Part shown: one piece after another, positions 8,728-17,696 of the stretch | How positions within the stretch are numbered: position 1 is the stretch's first letter | How the letters are laid out: each line of letters begins with the position of its first letter | From: Verrucomicrobia subdivision 3 bacterium UBA693 | GTDB taxonomy: Bacteria > Verrucomicrobiota > Verrucomicrobiia > Limisphaerales > UBA8199 | DNA length: 64,000 nt | NCBI GenBank assembly: GCA_002298785.1 | Contig: DBMR01000010.1 | Span: 1-64,000 of the forward strand | Direction of reading: 5' to 3' | Translations under genes and position numbers: made by a program | The notes under the pieces: model-generated | What the model was told of the DNA's origin: nothing | Seen by the model: the letters and a program-made list of their open reading frames with translations, nothing else | Databases searched by the model: none

Positions 8728-10539
8728 ATGTATCGCGCTGGGTCGCCGCCAACAATCGCCCTGGAGGTAACGCCGGGGTCCGGCGGTTTATCGACTTCAC
8801 TTTCGAACTGGTTCCGCGACCAGCCCATCCGTTGCAAGCTGACGCTGCTCATGATGTTAGCCGGGGCGATGGCGCTGCTGGTGATCAGCCTCGGGGCGGT
8901 CGGCTATGAGTTGGCGCGCTTCCGGCGCTCGCTGCGGAGCGAGTTGAAGGGGCAGGGAGCGATACTGAGCGCGGCGGCGGCGGCGGGGTTGGAATCACGG
9001 GATCGGACGGTAGTGGCTCAGGTATTGTCCGTGCTGAGGACGCAACCGGCGATTGCGTTCGCCGCGATTTTCGATCCGAGCGGCGAGTTATTCACGCAGT
9101 ATGTCCGGCCGGGGACCGAGACGCTGGAGACGCTCCCGCCGGTGCCGGGCAGGCGAGAAGTCTCCGCGGGTGGGCGACTAGTGAGGTATTACCCGATTCT
9201 AAGCCACGAGCGACAAGTGGGTACCTTGGCGCTCGGTGTTGACGCCTACGGGCTGCGGTCGCGATTTCTGGTCGGGGCGGCGATCCTGACCGTCGCCGTT
9301 TTGATTTCCATTCTGGCTTCGATTCTTATGGCCTCGCGCCTGCAACGTATTGTGGCCGGTCCCATATTGGCCCTGGCCCAGTTGGCTCGGCGCGTGGCGT
9401 CCGAGAAGGATTTTTCCCTGCGCGCCACCAAACAGGGAGCGGACGAGATCGGTTTCCTGGTGGAGCACTTCAACGACATGCTGGCGCAAATCCAGGCACG
9501 GGACGCGGCGCTTTCGGAGAGCGAGGAACGTTTCCGCCAGGTTACCGAGTCCATCCAGGAAGTATTTTGGCTATGCGCTCCGGGTAGCCACGAGCTGTTG
9601 TACGTCAGTCCGGCCTACGAGGCGGTTTGGGGTCGAACCCGCGCTGGTCTGTACCAGCGCCCGCGGGATTGGCTGGCGGCCGTGCATCCCGAGGATCGTT
9701 TGCGCGTGGTGCGGGCCTTGCGCCATCAGCAACGCCCGGGTGGTTATGACGAGGAATACCGCATACTGCGGCCGGATGGCGAGGTGCGGTGGATTCGGGA
9801 TCGGGCTTTCCCAGTCCGTAACGCCCGGGGTGAGGTTTATCGTGTTGCGGGCGTGGCCGAGGACATAACGGAGCGGCGAAGATTGGAGCGGGAAGTCCTG
9901 CAAATCAGCGAGCACGAGCAAGGGCGAATCGGACGGGACTTGCACGACGGATTATGCCAGGTGCTGGTGAACCTGGGTATCAATGCGAGTCTGCTGCGCA
10001 AGGATCTGGAGGCGCGCGCGTGGCCCGAGAGCGTGCGAGCCGGGCGCATGGAGCATCGGCTCAAGGACGCTATCCGGGCGGCGCGCCATTTGGCGCATGG
10101 GCTGTGCCCGGTGAATTTGCAGGGGGAAAGTCTGGAGGCGGCCTTGCGGGAGTTGGCTCGGGTCACTACCGAAGATGTGGGAGTCGACTGCTGCAGCGAA
10201 TGTGAAGACCGGTTTGACTGCGTCGACGGCACGGTCGCGACTCATCTTTATCGTATCGCGCAGGAAGCGGTACACAATGCCGTGAAGCACGCTCATCCAT
10301 CCCACATCCGGTTGCGCCTGGGTGCCGCCGATCATCAGCTTCGGCTGACGATCACCGACGACGGCGTGGGGCTGCCCGCTGCCCGCGGTGTGGGCGACGG
10401 GCTGGGACTGCAAATTATGAAATATCGTGCCCGGGCGGCAGGGGGTTCATTCGACCTGCGCCAGGCGTACGGGGGCGGGACGGTGGTATCGTGCACGGTG
10501 CCGCAGCTTAACGGTGGGACGCGAGCCATGAAACGATGA
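8728..10539 (+). CDS. NarX-type sensor histidine kinase with HAMP and PAS domains
   Basis: This membrane kinase should sense a periplasmic or membrane signal and phosphorylate the response regulator encoded next. Numbered from the ATG at 8728 it has two membrane helices (about 38-58 and 181-203) bracketing a periplasmic CHASE8-like sensor, then HAMP (204-256), one PAS domain (262-382, ending VAGVAEDITERRRLE), a HisKA_3 dimerisation domain with phospho-acceptor His406 in GRDLHDGLCQ, and an HATPase domain with N box EAVHNAVKHA (513-522), DDGVGL and GDGLGL. A GTG at 8704 could add eight residues. The stop overlaps the regulator start (10536-10539). Confidence 0.92.
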   Translation: MYRAGSPPTIALEVTPGSGGLSTSLSNWFRDQPIRCKLTLLMMLAGAMALLVISLGAVGYELARFRRSLRSELKGQGAILSAAAAAGLESRDRTVVAQVLSVLRTQPAIAFAAIFDPSGELFTQYVRPGTETLETLPPVPGRREVSAGGRLVRYYPILSHERQVGTLALGVDAYGLRSRFLVGAAILTVAVLISILASILMASRLQRIVAGPILALAQLARRVASEKDFSLRATKQGADEIGFLVEHFNDMLAQIQARDAALSESEERFRQVTESIQEVFWLCAPGSHELLYVSPAYEAVWGRTRAGLYQRPRDWLAAVHPEDRLRVVRALRHQQRPGGYDEEYRILRPDGEVRWIRDRAFPVRNARGEVYRVAGVAEDITERRRLEREVLQISEHEQGRIGRDLHDGLCQVLVNLGINASLLRKDLEARAWPESVRAGRMEHRLKDAIRAARHLAHGLCPVNLQGESLEAALRELARVTTEDVGVDCCSECEDRFDCVDGTVATHLYRIAQEAVHNAVKHAHPSHIRLRLGAADHQLRLTITDDGVGLPAARGVGDGLGLQIMKYRARAAGGSFDLRQAYGGGTVVSCTVPQLNGGTRAMKR

Positions 10540-11231
10540 GCGCTCGCAAAGACCAACCCTCCGCCGGCGCAGATGGCTCATATCGCATCCTGTTAGTGGA
10601 CGATCATCCCCTGGTGCGGGAAGGGTTGGCGGAGGTGTTGCAGCGGGAACCTGATTTATGTATTTGCGGGGAAGCGGTGGATTGTCATGGGGCGCTCGAA
10701 GCGATTCGGGTCACTCGCCCCGACCTCGCGATCGTGGATTTGGCGTTGAGACAATCCAGCGGCCTGGAGCTCATCAAGGACATTCGCGCGTGCTACTCTC
10801 GGGTACGAGTTCTGGTGGTTTCGATGCAGGACGAGATGGTGCAGGCGGAGCGGGCGCTGCGCGCCGGGGCCTGCGGGTATATTACCAAGGAAGAGGCAGC
10901 CGCCAGCGTCGTGCAGGCGGTGCGCCAGGCGTTGCGGGGAGAGGTCTACGTGAGCCACCGCGTGGCCGCCCACCTCGCCACTCGATGGTGCGGGCGCCCG
11001 GGCACCGGCACCCGTCCCATCCTGGAATCCTTGACCGATCGTGAACTGCAAGTGTTCGAGTTGATTGGTGAGGGCTTCAGCAGACAGCAAATCGCCGCGC
11101 GCCTGCACCTGGATGTCAGCACGGTTGAAACGTACCGAGCCCGCCTCAAATGCAAGCTGCAGGTAAAGGATGCGGTGGAGTTGCTGCAATGCGCCATCCG
11201 CTCGAATCGCGCCCGCAGCTTCCGTGGATGA
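10536..11231 (+). CDS. NarL/FixJ-family response regulator
   Basis: A 231-residue two-domain regulator, the evident partner of the kinase it overlaps by four bases. The receiver domain has acidic Asp22/Asp23, phospho-acceptor Asp68 (AIVDLAL) and Lys118 (YITKEE). The LuxR-type helix-turn-helix covers residues 165-205 (LTDRELQVFELIGEG then STVETYRARL). All catalytic positions are present. The next gene downstream on the same strand encodes the large tyrosinase, and an 11-bp palindrome sits in that intergenic stretch, so control of the tyrosinase gene is a reasonable but untested guess. Confidence 0.93.
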   Translation: MSARKDQPSAGADGSYRILLVDDHPLVREGLAEVLQREPDLCICGEAVDCHGALEAIRVTRPDLAIVDLALRQSSGLELIKDIRACYSRVRVLVVSMQDEMVQAERALRAGACGYITKEEAAASVVQAVRQALRGEVYVSHRVAAHLATRWCGRPGTGTRPILESLTDRELQVFELIGEGFSRQQIAARLHLDVSTVETYRARLKCKLQVKDAVELLQCAIRSNRARSFRG

Positions 11232-11317
11232 TCCGCGGGATTCCCCAAACGGTCGATGGGTCGTGCTGGAGCACTACAAGCTCATAGTGGCAAATATTAC
11301 GTTAGGTTCAACCGCGC

Positions 11318-11328
11318 GTCTGACAGAC
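11318..11328. promoter_or_regulatory. Palindrome upstream of the tyrosinase gene (possible operator)
   Basis: GTCTG-A-CAGAC is an 11-base perfect inverted repeat lying 30 bases before the ATG at 11358 and 87 bases after the response-regulator stop. NarL-type regulators bind short inverted heptamers, so this could be an operator, but the match is only to symmetry and not to a known consensus. Confidence 0.25.
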
Positions 11329-11357
11329 ACGCCCGGCTATTACGGATACGTTCCTCC

Positions 11358-14300
11358 ATGAATCCACTTTCCACCTTGAAAGCGCCCATGGCGTACATCG
11401 GTGAAACGCAACTCGACAATTCGGCAGAGATGGTTCGGGCCTCAGCAACTCGGGGACGACGGCGATGGCGGGGAGCGATTTTGGTCCTCGGGTTGCTCCT
11501 GCGGGGAGTAGCCTGGGGGCAGGAGGGCCCCCAGCTTTGGATTCGCGACGATATTAACGACCTGGGCAACGAGCCCAACAACGAAACCACGTACTTTTAT
11601 ATCAGCGATGATATTTGGGTGCGGCGCCAGGCGGATCCGAACTACGATCCGACCCCGTACCCCACCGGGGCCCCGACCTGGGTACCATTACCGCACGAAG
11701 GCCCGTGCTATCGTGATCCCAAAACCAGCTCGCCAAATTTCATCTATGTGCGCATTCGGAATCGTGGCAACGCCCCGTCAAGCGGCACGGAGACGCTCCA
11801 CGTGTATTGGGCGAAGGCCTCGACTGGCCTCGGTTGGTCAGGGGACTGGATCGATCACGTGGAGACCCCCAGTTGTGGCGGTCCCCCCAAGCTCTATGGT
11901 TACGAGGTGACCAAGCCCCGCAAGAGCGCCGTCGCGGCTACAGCCGGGGAACAAGCCGATTACGTGACCGCAGTGCAAACCATTAACGCCGCCCCTTACC
12001 TGTTCCCGGACGGCATCACGTACTTCAATAAACAAAACAATGTCCATTTCACGCTGTTCAATTTAGGCATTCATAACAGTCTGCGTTTCCTCCCCTGGCA
12101 CCGGGAGTTCATCAATCGATATGAGGCGTTGCTGCGCGAGGTTAAACCGACGTTAACGTTGCTGTATTGGGATTGGACGACGGATCCCAGCCCGGGAATT
12201 ATCGGTGCAGGTGGTTTCATGGGAGTGGCGAACGGGGCGGTGGGAGCTCCGTTCGCCGGTTGGGGACTGGCGCGTGCGAAATCGGCCTTGGCCCCAGGCG
12301 GATTTGCCGCGGGGTTGGCTCCCGGTTATCAAACCGGCACGCTCATTCCCAGCGGTGATTACCCAACTTTCTGGAGCAATATCGAAGTGCCGTCCCACAA
12401 CTCCGCGCATCGATACATTGGCTCGACCATGGCCTCGATGAGCGCAGCCAGCGACCCGGTGTTTTTCATGCTGCACGCGAACTGCGATCGGCTCTGGGCC
12501 ATGTGGCAACGCGCGCTAAGCTCGAGCACCGACCGTTGGAATCCTGCCCGGGCATATAATCCCAGCATGGCCGATCCCGCCATTACCGGTGATTTGCGGC
12601 CGTGGGACGGCACCGATGGCATCAGCCCCTGGACCCTGGTAGACGGCTACATCATTCACAAGAAGCCGACGAGTCACTCGATTGTTTATCCGCCGGTTTA
12701 TGATGACGTGGCGCTGAAAGTGCCGGTGATTCCGGGGGGCTACTCCTGCATCATTGAGCTGCCGTTTTACCCGCCGCCGCTGACCGAGTGCGCCGGGTTC
12801 GGCGATCCCGGCCATGTCTGTCTGCTGGCGCGGATCGAACCGGTCAATGTGCCTGAAGGGCCGGACCTGGGCACCAACGTTAAGAACAACCGCAAGATTG
12901 CCTGGAAGAATGTGCGGCTGACCGACTGCAATGTGGGTCCGTGGATGGCGCTGGCGGCGGGTCGGGTGGGTGGAATTGGGGAACTGATTCGCAATCCGCT
13001 GACCGCCGTCGCCCAGACCACTTTGCGGTTCAATGCCATCCAGACCGGTTTCTTAAGCCCCTTCGATTATGGCCGCGTCCGATTGCGTCTGGAAAAGAAC
13101 CTGTATGAAGCGTGGATCAAGGGCGGCGTGAAAGGGACGGGAGTGGAGCCAGTCGGAACGAACAATGAAGTTTTCGTGCTCAACAGCGGGGCCACCCTGG
13201 CCGGTCTCGTTCTGGGGCCGCGGGAGCTTGGCCATATCGATGCCGCGCTGGAGTTGGATCGCAATTATCAGCCTCCCTTCGGAGATGTGTACTACCTCGA
13301 TCTGGAACAGTACGACAATCTGCACGGGACGAATGTGGTGGGCGCCCAGCGCTACACCCTGGATTTCAATCTGCTGGGTTTGCTCAATCGGGGATCTGAT
13401 TGGAAATTTCTCGAAGCCGGCCAGAATCCTGGAGCGGGGATCAACTGGACGACCCTTGGATACGACGACAAGGGCTGGCGGACCGGCAGCGCTCCTTTCG
13501 GCTTTGGACGCCCGGATGCTGTGACGTCGCTGATGGGGAGTAATGGGCAACCCACCACGGCTTATTTCCGGCAAACGTTTTACGTCGCCGACCCGACCTT
13601 CTACCACAGCCTGCATCTCAACCTGGTGCAGGACGATGGTTTGGTGGTCTATCTAAATGGGAAGGAGGTCACACGCCTCAACCTGCCTGCGGATAACATT
13701 AATCCCGACACTCCAGCGCTCACACCGGTGACCGGCGCCGCCGCACACGCCTATCGATCCGTCGACCTTAGCAACTCGCTGAACCTGCTCATCGTCGGTA
13801 CCAATATCCTGGCGGCTGAGATGCACCCCTTTCCGCAGGATTACGAGGACTATTTCGACCTGGGATTGGACGCCAACGTTCCCATCTATCCTTATCAGCC
13901 GCCGGCGGTGGTGATTAACAGCCCGCTGAACGGCGGTTTATACCGGATTGGAGGCAGTGTCCAGGTGCAGGCTGATGCGGTCGACCCGGACGGCGATCTG
14001 GCCTCGGTGCGGATTTATTCTGATAACGCCCTGTTAGCCACGCTCACCGCGCCGCCATTCGTCGCAGCGATTCAGCCCAACACCCTGGGCACGCACCGCG
14101 TTTCGGTGCAAGCCGTGGATCAGCGCGGGAATCAGACCCGGATGGAAGCGGTCTTTGCCGTATTGTCGAATCTCCCGCCGGTGGTCAGCATGACCGCGCC
14201 GCTGAACATGCCGATGTTACCCGCCGGTTCGCCCGTGCAATTGGCAGCGGACGCCCATGATTCGGATGGCGAAATTGTTGAGGTGGCGTTTTATGTGCGG

Positions 14301-14675
14301 ACCCATGGTTTCGGCGACCCGCCGCGACTCGTGAGCGTGAGCAAGACCCCGCCATACACCGCGGTGGCGCAGAATTTGGAATCGGGCCATTACCTGGCGT
14401 TTGCCGTGGCGATGGATAACCAGGGAGCCACCGCCAGCGCACTGCCTGTGGACTTCATGATTAACCAGCCACCGGGCACTCCTGATCTGCGACTGCAATT
14501 CGCCGACCTTGGCGGCGCTCCAGTGATGACCCTCGAATGGGATGACGAGAGCGCGGTGCTCGAGTACGGCCCGACCGTGGCGGGTCCCTGGACTTCTATC
14601 CCGTCTGCCACGCCACCGTACTCGGTTGACCCGCGAAGCATGACCGCGCAGTTCTTCCGTCTGCGGCTGCAATAA
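11358..14675 (+). CDS. Very large exported tyrosinase-domain protein with Ig-like modules
   Basis: A 1105-residue secreted copper oxidase, predicted to hydroxylate or oxidise phenols. The start at ATG 11358 gives a long N-region and a signal helix near residues 38-54 (ILVLGLLLRGVAWG). An N-terminal beta domain precedes the tyrosinase core. CuA ligands are His230, His239 and His248 (the last two in IHNSLRFLPWHREF). CuB ligands are His347, His351 (PSHNSAHRY) and His373 (DPVFFMLHANCDRLW). All six are present. After about residue 600 comes a galactose-binding-like domain (GYDDKGW...QDDGLVVYLNGKEV) and two Ig-like repeats (VVINSPLNGG..., VVSMTAPLN...). Bacterial tyrosinases are usually 270-500 residues, so the appendages more than double it; they probably anchor the enzyme to polymers or the cell surface. 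No caddie-protein gene is adjacent. Confidence 0.9.
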   Translation: MNPLSTLKAPMAYIGETQLDNSAEMVRASATRGRRRWRGAILVLGLLLRGVAWGQEGPQLWIRDDINDLGNEPNNETTYFYISDDIWVRRQADPNYDPTPYPTGAPTWVPLPHEGPCYRDPKTSSPNFIYVRIRNRGNAPSSGTETLHVYWAKASTGLGWSGDWIDHVETPSCGGPPKLYGYEVTKPRKSAVAATAGEQADYVTAVQTINAAPYLFPDGITYFNKQNNVHFTLFNLGIHNSLRFLPWHREFINRYEALLREVKPTLTLLYWDWTTDPSPGIIGAGGFMGVANGAVGAPFAGWGLARAKSALAPGGFAAGLAPGYQTGTLIPSGDYPTFWSNIEVPSHNSAHRYIGSTMASMSAASDPVFFMLHANCDRLWAMWQRALSSSTDRWNPARAYNPSMADPAITGDLRPWDGTDGISPWTLVDGYIIHKKPTSHSIVYPPVYDDVALKVPVIPGGYSCIIELPFYPPPLTECAGFGDPGHVCLLARIEPVNVPEGPDLGTNVKNNRKIAWKNVRLTDCNVGPWMALAAGRVGGIGELIRNPLTAVAQTTLRFNAIQTGFLSPFDYGRVRLRLEKNLYEAWIKGGVKGTGVEPVGTNNEVFVLNSGATLAGLVLGPRELGHIDAALELDRNYQPPFGDVYYLDLEQYDNLHGTNVVGAQRYTLDFNLLGLLNRGSDWKFLEAGQNPGAGINWTTLGYDDKGWRTGSAPFGFGRPDAVTSLMGSNGQPTTAYFRQTFYVADPTFYHSLHLNLVQDDGLVVYLNGKEVTRLNLPADNINPDTPALTPVTGAAAHAYRSVDLSNSLNLLIVGTNILAAEMHPFPQDYEDYFDLGLDANVPIYPYQPPAVVINSPLNGGLYRIGGSVQVQADAVDPDGDLASVRIYSDNALLATLTAPPFVAAIQPNTLGTHRVSVQAVDQRGNQTRMEAVFAVLSNLPPVVSMTAPLNMPMLPAGSPVQLAADAHDSDGEIVEVAFYVRTHGFGDPPRLVSVSKTPPYTAVAQNLESGHYLAFAVAMDNQGATASALPVDFMINQPPGTPDLRLQFADLGGAPVMTLEWDDESAVLEYGPTVAGPWTSIPSATPPYSVDPRSMTAQFFRLRLQ

Positions 14676-14757
14676 CGAACAAGCAGTTTATCGCAAAATT
14701 CCGGTGTGATTTAGTTGTTCCCCTGAAGTGCGGTGACGGCTAACATCGAGGCACTTT

Positions 14758-16218
14758 ATGGTGCCGAGTGCCACGACCGCCGCAACTCCATCCGAGGGGA
14801 CAACCCGAATCAATCTTTCCTACCTGGTGCCGATCTGCCTGGTGGCGACTCTCGGCGGGCTATTGTTTGGCTACGACACCGGGGTAATTTCCGGGGCGAT
14901 CGAAGCGCTGACCGCGAAATTCGGACTCAGCGATCTGATGAAAGGCTGGGCCTCGGGTTGCGTGCTGATTGGTTGCGCGACGGGGGTGCTCCTGGTGGGG
15001 CCGATCTCGGACCGGTGGGGCCGCAAACTGGCGATGTACCTGGCGGCGGTGATGTTCCTGACCTCCGCAGTTGGAACCGCGGTGCCTAACAGCATCTGGG
15101 TGTTCATTGCCTTCCGTTTCCTCGGCGGGGTGGGGATTGGGATCGCGTCGATTTCCACGCCGATGTATATCGCGGAGATCACCCCGGCACATCTTCGCGG
15201 GAGGATGGTGGCGGTGAACCAGATCGCCATTGTGGGAGGGATTGCCGCGACCTCATTCGTTAACTACTTCATCGCCCATTTCCGGGGCGATCCGTCGGAC
15301 CCAGCGAACCAGGCCTGGCTGACGGAAACCGGGTGGCGGTGGATGTTCGCCACGGGAATTGCGCCTTCTGTGCTCTTTGGACTGCTGTTGTTCCGGCTTC
15401 CGGAAAGCCCGCGTTGGTTGCTCGAGCGGCAACGCGGGGAGGAGTCGCGGGCGATTTTGGAAAAGGTCGGCGGGCCGGACTTCGCGGCCCGGGAATACCG
15501 CAGCATCGCGGAAAGCCTGGCGCAGGAGAAGGGCAACTGGGGTGAACTTTTCTCGGTCCGGTTGCGCGTTCCGTTGTTGTTGGGGATTTCTCTGGCGATC
15601 CTCCAGCAGGTTACCGGCATCAACGTGTTTCTCTATTTTGGCGCGACGATCTTCAAGAACCTGAGCGCCTCGACCGGTGTGGACGCGGGGTTGCTGCAGC
15701 AAGTCATCATCAATGGCGCCGGCGTGTTGTTTACGCTGATCGCGATTGCGACTGTTGACCGGTGGGGGCGGAGGCCGCTGATGCTCGTGGGCGCCGCAGG
15801 CATGGGTATCAGCCTCCTGGCTATGGGCCTGATGGCGCGGCGTATGACCGATCCCAGTGCCACCAGCGGGTGGATGTTGTTCTTCATCCTCCTGTATATC
15901 GCCTGCTTCGGGCTTTCCGTCGGACCGGTGGTCTGGGTGATTTTGTCGGAAATATTCCCCACCGCGGTGCGCGGACGGGCGCTGGGCTTGGCCACTTTCT
16001 TTCTCTGGATGGCGGACTATGCGGTGACGCAGACCTTCCCGCTCATGGATGCCAAAGATTCCTGGTTTGTGCGCGAATTCCACCACGCGTTCCCGTTTTA
16101 CGTTTATGCCGGCTTCTGTGTGATCCTCATCCTGCTCGTCTGGCGGGCGGTGCCTGAAACAAAAGGCCGCTCGCTCGAGGAGATTGAACGATCCTGGATT
16201 TCACGAACGAAGTCGTAA
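14758..16218 (+). CDS. Sugar porter (MFS, SP family)
   Basis: A 486-residue, 12-helix major facilitator of the sugar porter family, probably a proton-linked importer of a hexose or pentose. Signature motifs are clear: GGLLFGYDTGVISGA in helix 1, DRWGRK in loop 2-3, RFLGGVGIG, PESPRWLLE at the end of helix 6, QQVTGINVFLYF in helix 7, and PETKGRSLEEIE at the C-terminus. The gene ends 16 bases before the UroD-family gene, so the two are probably co-transcribed. The substrate cannot be read from sequence. Confidence 0.93.
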   Translation: MVPSATTAATPSEGTTRINLSYLVPICLVATLGGLLFGYDTGVISGAIEALTAKFGLSDLMKGWASGCVLIGCATGVLLVGPISDRWGRKLAMYLAAVMFLTSAVGTAVPNSIWVFIAFRFLGGVGIGIASISTPMYIAEITPAHLRGRMVAVNQIAIVGGIAATSFVNYFIAHFRGDPSDPANQAWLTETGWRWMFATGIAPSVLFGLLLFRLPESPRWLLERQRGEESRAILEKVGGPDFAAREYRSIAESLAQEKGNWGELFSVRLRVPLLLGISLAILQQVTGINVFLYFGATIFKNLSASTGVDAGLLQQVIINGAGVLFTLIAIATVDRWGRRPLMLVGAAGMGISLLAMGLMARRMTDPSATSGWMLFFILLYIACFGLSVGPVVWVILSEIFPTAVRGRALGLATFFLWMADYAVTQTFPLMDAKDSWFVREFHHAFPFYVYAGFCVILILLVWRAVPETKGRSLEEIERSWISRTKS

Positions 16219-16234
16219 ACCCCTTACCCTCGTT

Positions 16235-17518
16235 ATGACTGATCTACCCTCGACTGGCCTTACTCCCCGGCAACGCCTGCAGTGCACGCTGTCCCATCGT
16301 CAGCCTGATCGGGTGTGCGTCGATTTTGGCGCGACCTTTGTCACCGGCATCCATGTGTCGATTGTTCACCGGTTGCGTCAGCGGTTGCTTGGCGAGAGTG
16401 ACTACCGTGTCAAAGTCATCGAGCCGTATCAAATGCTGGGTGAGATCGACGACGAATTGCGGAGTGTCCTGGAGATCGACGTGATCGGGGTGCTGCCGCG
16501 CAAATCCATTTTCGGCACGGTGCAGACCGATTGGAAACCGTTCACCATGCCGGACGGGACGCCGTGCCTGGTCCCGGAGACGTTTAACGTCACCCCGGCT
16601 CCAGATGGCGGCTGGCTGATGTACCCCGAAGGGGACACCAGCGTGAGTCCCAGTGGGCACATGCCAGCCGGCGGCTATTTCTTTGATGCCATCGTTCGGC
16701 AGGAGCCGATTGACGAGGCAAAACTGAACCCGGCGGACAACCTCGAGGAATTTGGACCCCTAAGCCCGGAGGACCTCGAATATTTTCGGCAGCGGAAAGC
16801 CTGGTTCGAAGAACGAAACGGTTTCGGCTCGATCCTGATCATTCCTGGCTCGGCGCTTGGAGATATTGCGCTCGTGCCGGCGCCGTTTTTGAAGCGGCCC
16901 CGGGGCATTCGCGATATCTCGGAATGGTATATCTCGACGAAAACCCGGACCGAATATGTGCTTGCGATCTTCGAAAAGCAGTGCGATTACGCGCTTCAAA
17001 ATCTCAACAAGCTGATCGATCTTTTTGGCGACACGGTGCAAGTGGCGCTGATCACCGGGACCGATTTTGGCACGCAGCGAGGACCGTTTATTTCAGTGGC
17101 CGACTATCGACGCCTTTACCTGCCGTTCCACCGGCAAATCAACGAATTGATCCACCGGCGTTCGTGCTGGAAAACCTTCATCCATTCCTGCGGCTCGGTT
17201 TATCGCCTGTTGCCTGAATTCATCGCCGCAGGCTTCGACATCCTGAACCCGGTGCAGTGCTCGGCCGCGGAAATGGAGGCCGTCCGGCTGAAACGCGAGT
17301 TTGGCAAGGACCTGGTGTTCTGGGGCGGCGGCGTGGACACGCAAAACACCATGGCCTTCGGCACCCCCAGCCAGGTCTATGAGGAAGTGCGGCAGCGGAT
17401 CGATATCTTCAACCGCGACGGCGGTTTCGTCTTCGACGCCATCCACAACGTGCAAGGGAACACGCCGATCGAAAATGTCGAGTCCATGTTCCGCGCCCTG
17501 CATGACAGCCAGCGTTAG
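16235..17518 (+). CDS. Uroporphyrinogen decarboxylase-family protein
   Basis: A 427-residue protein of the UroD/MtaA superfamily. The N-terminus (LTPRQRLQCTLSHRQPDRV) is the standard start of these proteins, and the C-terminal half has HSCGSVYRLLPEFIAAGFDILNPVQ and VFWGGGVDTQNTM. It is longer than the haem enzyme HemE (about 350 aa) and is linked to a sugar porter, so haem synthesis is unlikely. Related proteins are corrinoid or methyl-transfer enzymes, and many in Verrucomicrobiota and Planctomycetota sit in sugar or methylated-compound loci with unknown roles. The start at 16235 is preferred to 16184, which would lie inside the transporter gene. Confidence 0.8.
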   Translation: MTDLPSTGLTPRQRLQCTLSHRQPDRVCVDFGATFVTGIHVSIVHRLRQRLLGESDYRVKVIEPYQMLGEIDDELRSVLEIDVIGVLPRKSIFGTVQTDWKPFTMPDGTPCLVPETFNVTPAPDGGWLMYPEGDTSVSPSGHMPAGGYFFDAIVRQEPIDEAKLNPADNLEEFGPLSPEDLEYFRQRKAWFEERNGFGSILIIPGSALGDIALVPAPFLKRPRGIRDISEWYISTKTRTEYVLAIFEKQCDYALQNLNKLIDLFGDTVQVALITGTDFGTQRGPFISVADYRRLYLPFHRQINELIHRRSCWKTFIHSCGSVYRLLPEFIAAGFDILNPVQCSAAEMEAVRLKREFGKDLVFWGGGVDTQNTMAFGTPSQVYEEVRQRIDIFNRDGGFVFDAIHNVQGNTPIENVESMFRALHDSQR

Positions 17519-17525
17519 GTTGCAA

Positions 17526-17543
17526 CGGCGCACTCGTGCGCCG
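17526..17543 (+). terminator. Hairpin after the UroD-family gene
   Basis: CGGCGCAC-TC-GTGCGCCG is a perfect 8-base inverted repeat that starts eight bases after the stop of the UroD-family gene. There is no U-run after it, so it may be a Rho-assisted stop or an mRNA 3'-end stabiliser rather than a classic intrinsic terminator. Confidence 0.45.
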
Positions 17544-17696
17544 GGAAAATACGCGTCATCGTGTCGTCAGCCACGCTGATCCGATTTGGTTGGATCGCGC
17601 ATACATTAGTGTGGCTTGTTTTGACAATTACAAAGAGTGGTTTAGGGTGCGGTGGTTTCCTTCGAAACCATACACATACATAACCTGAGACAAATC

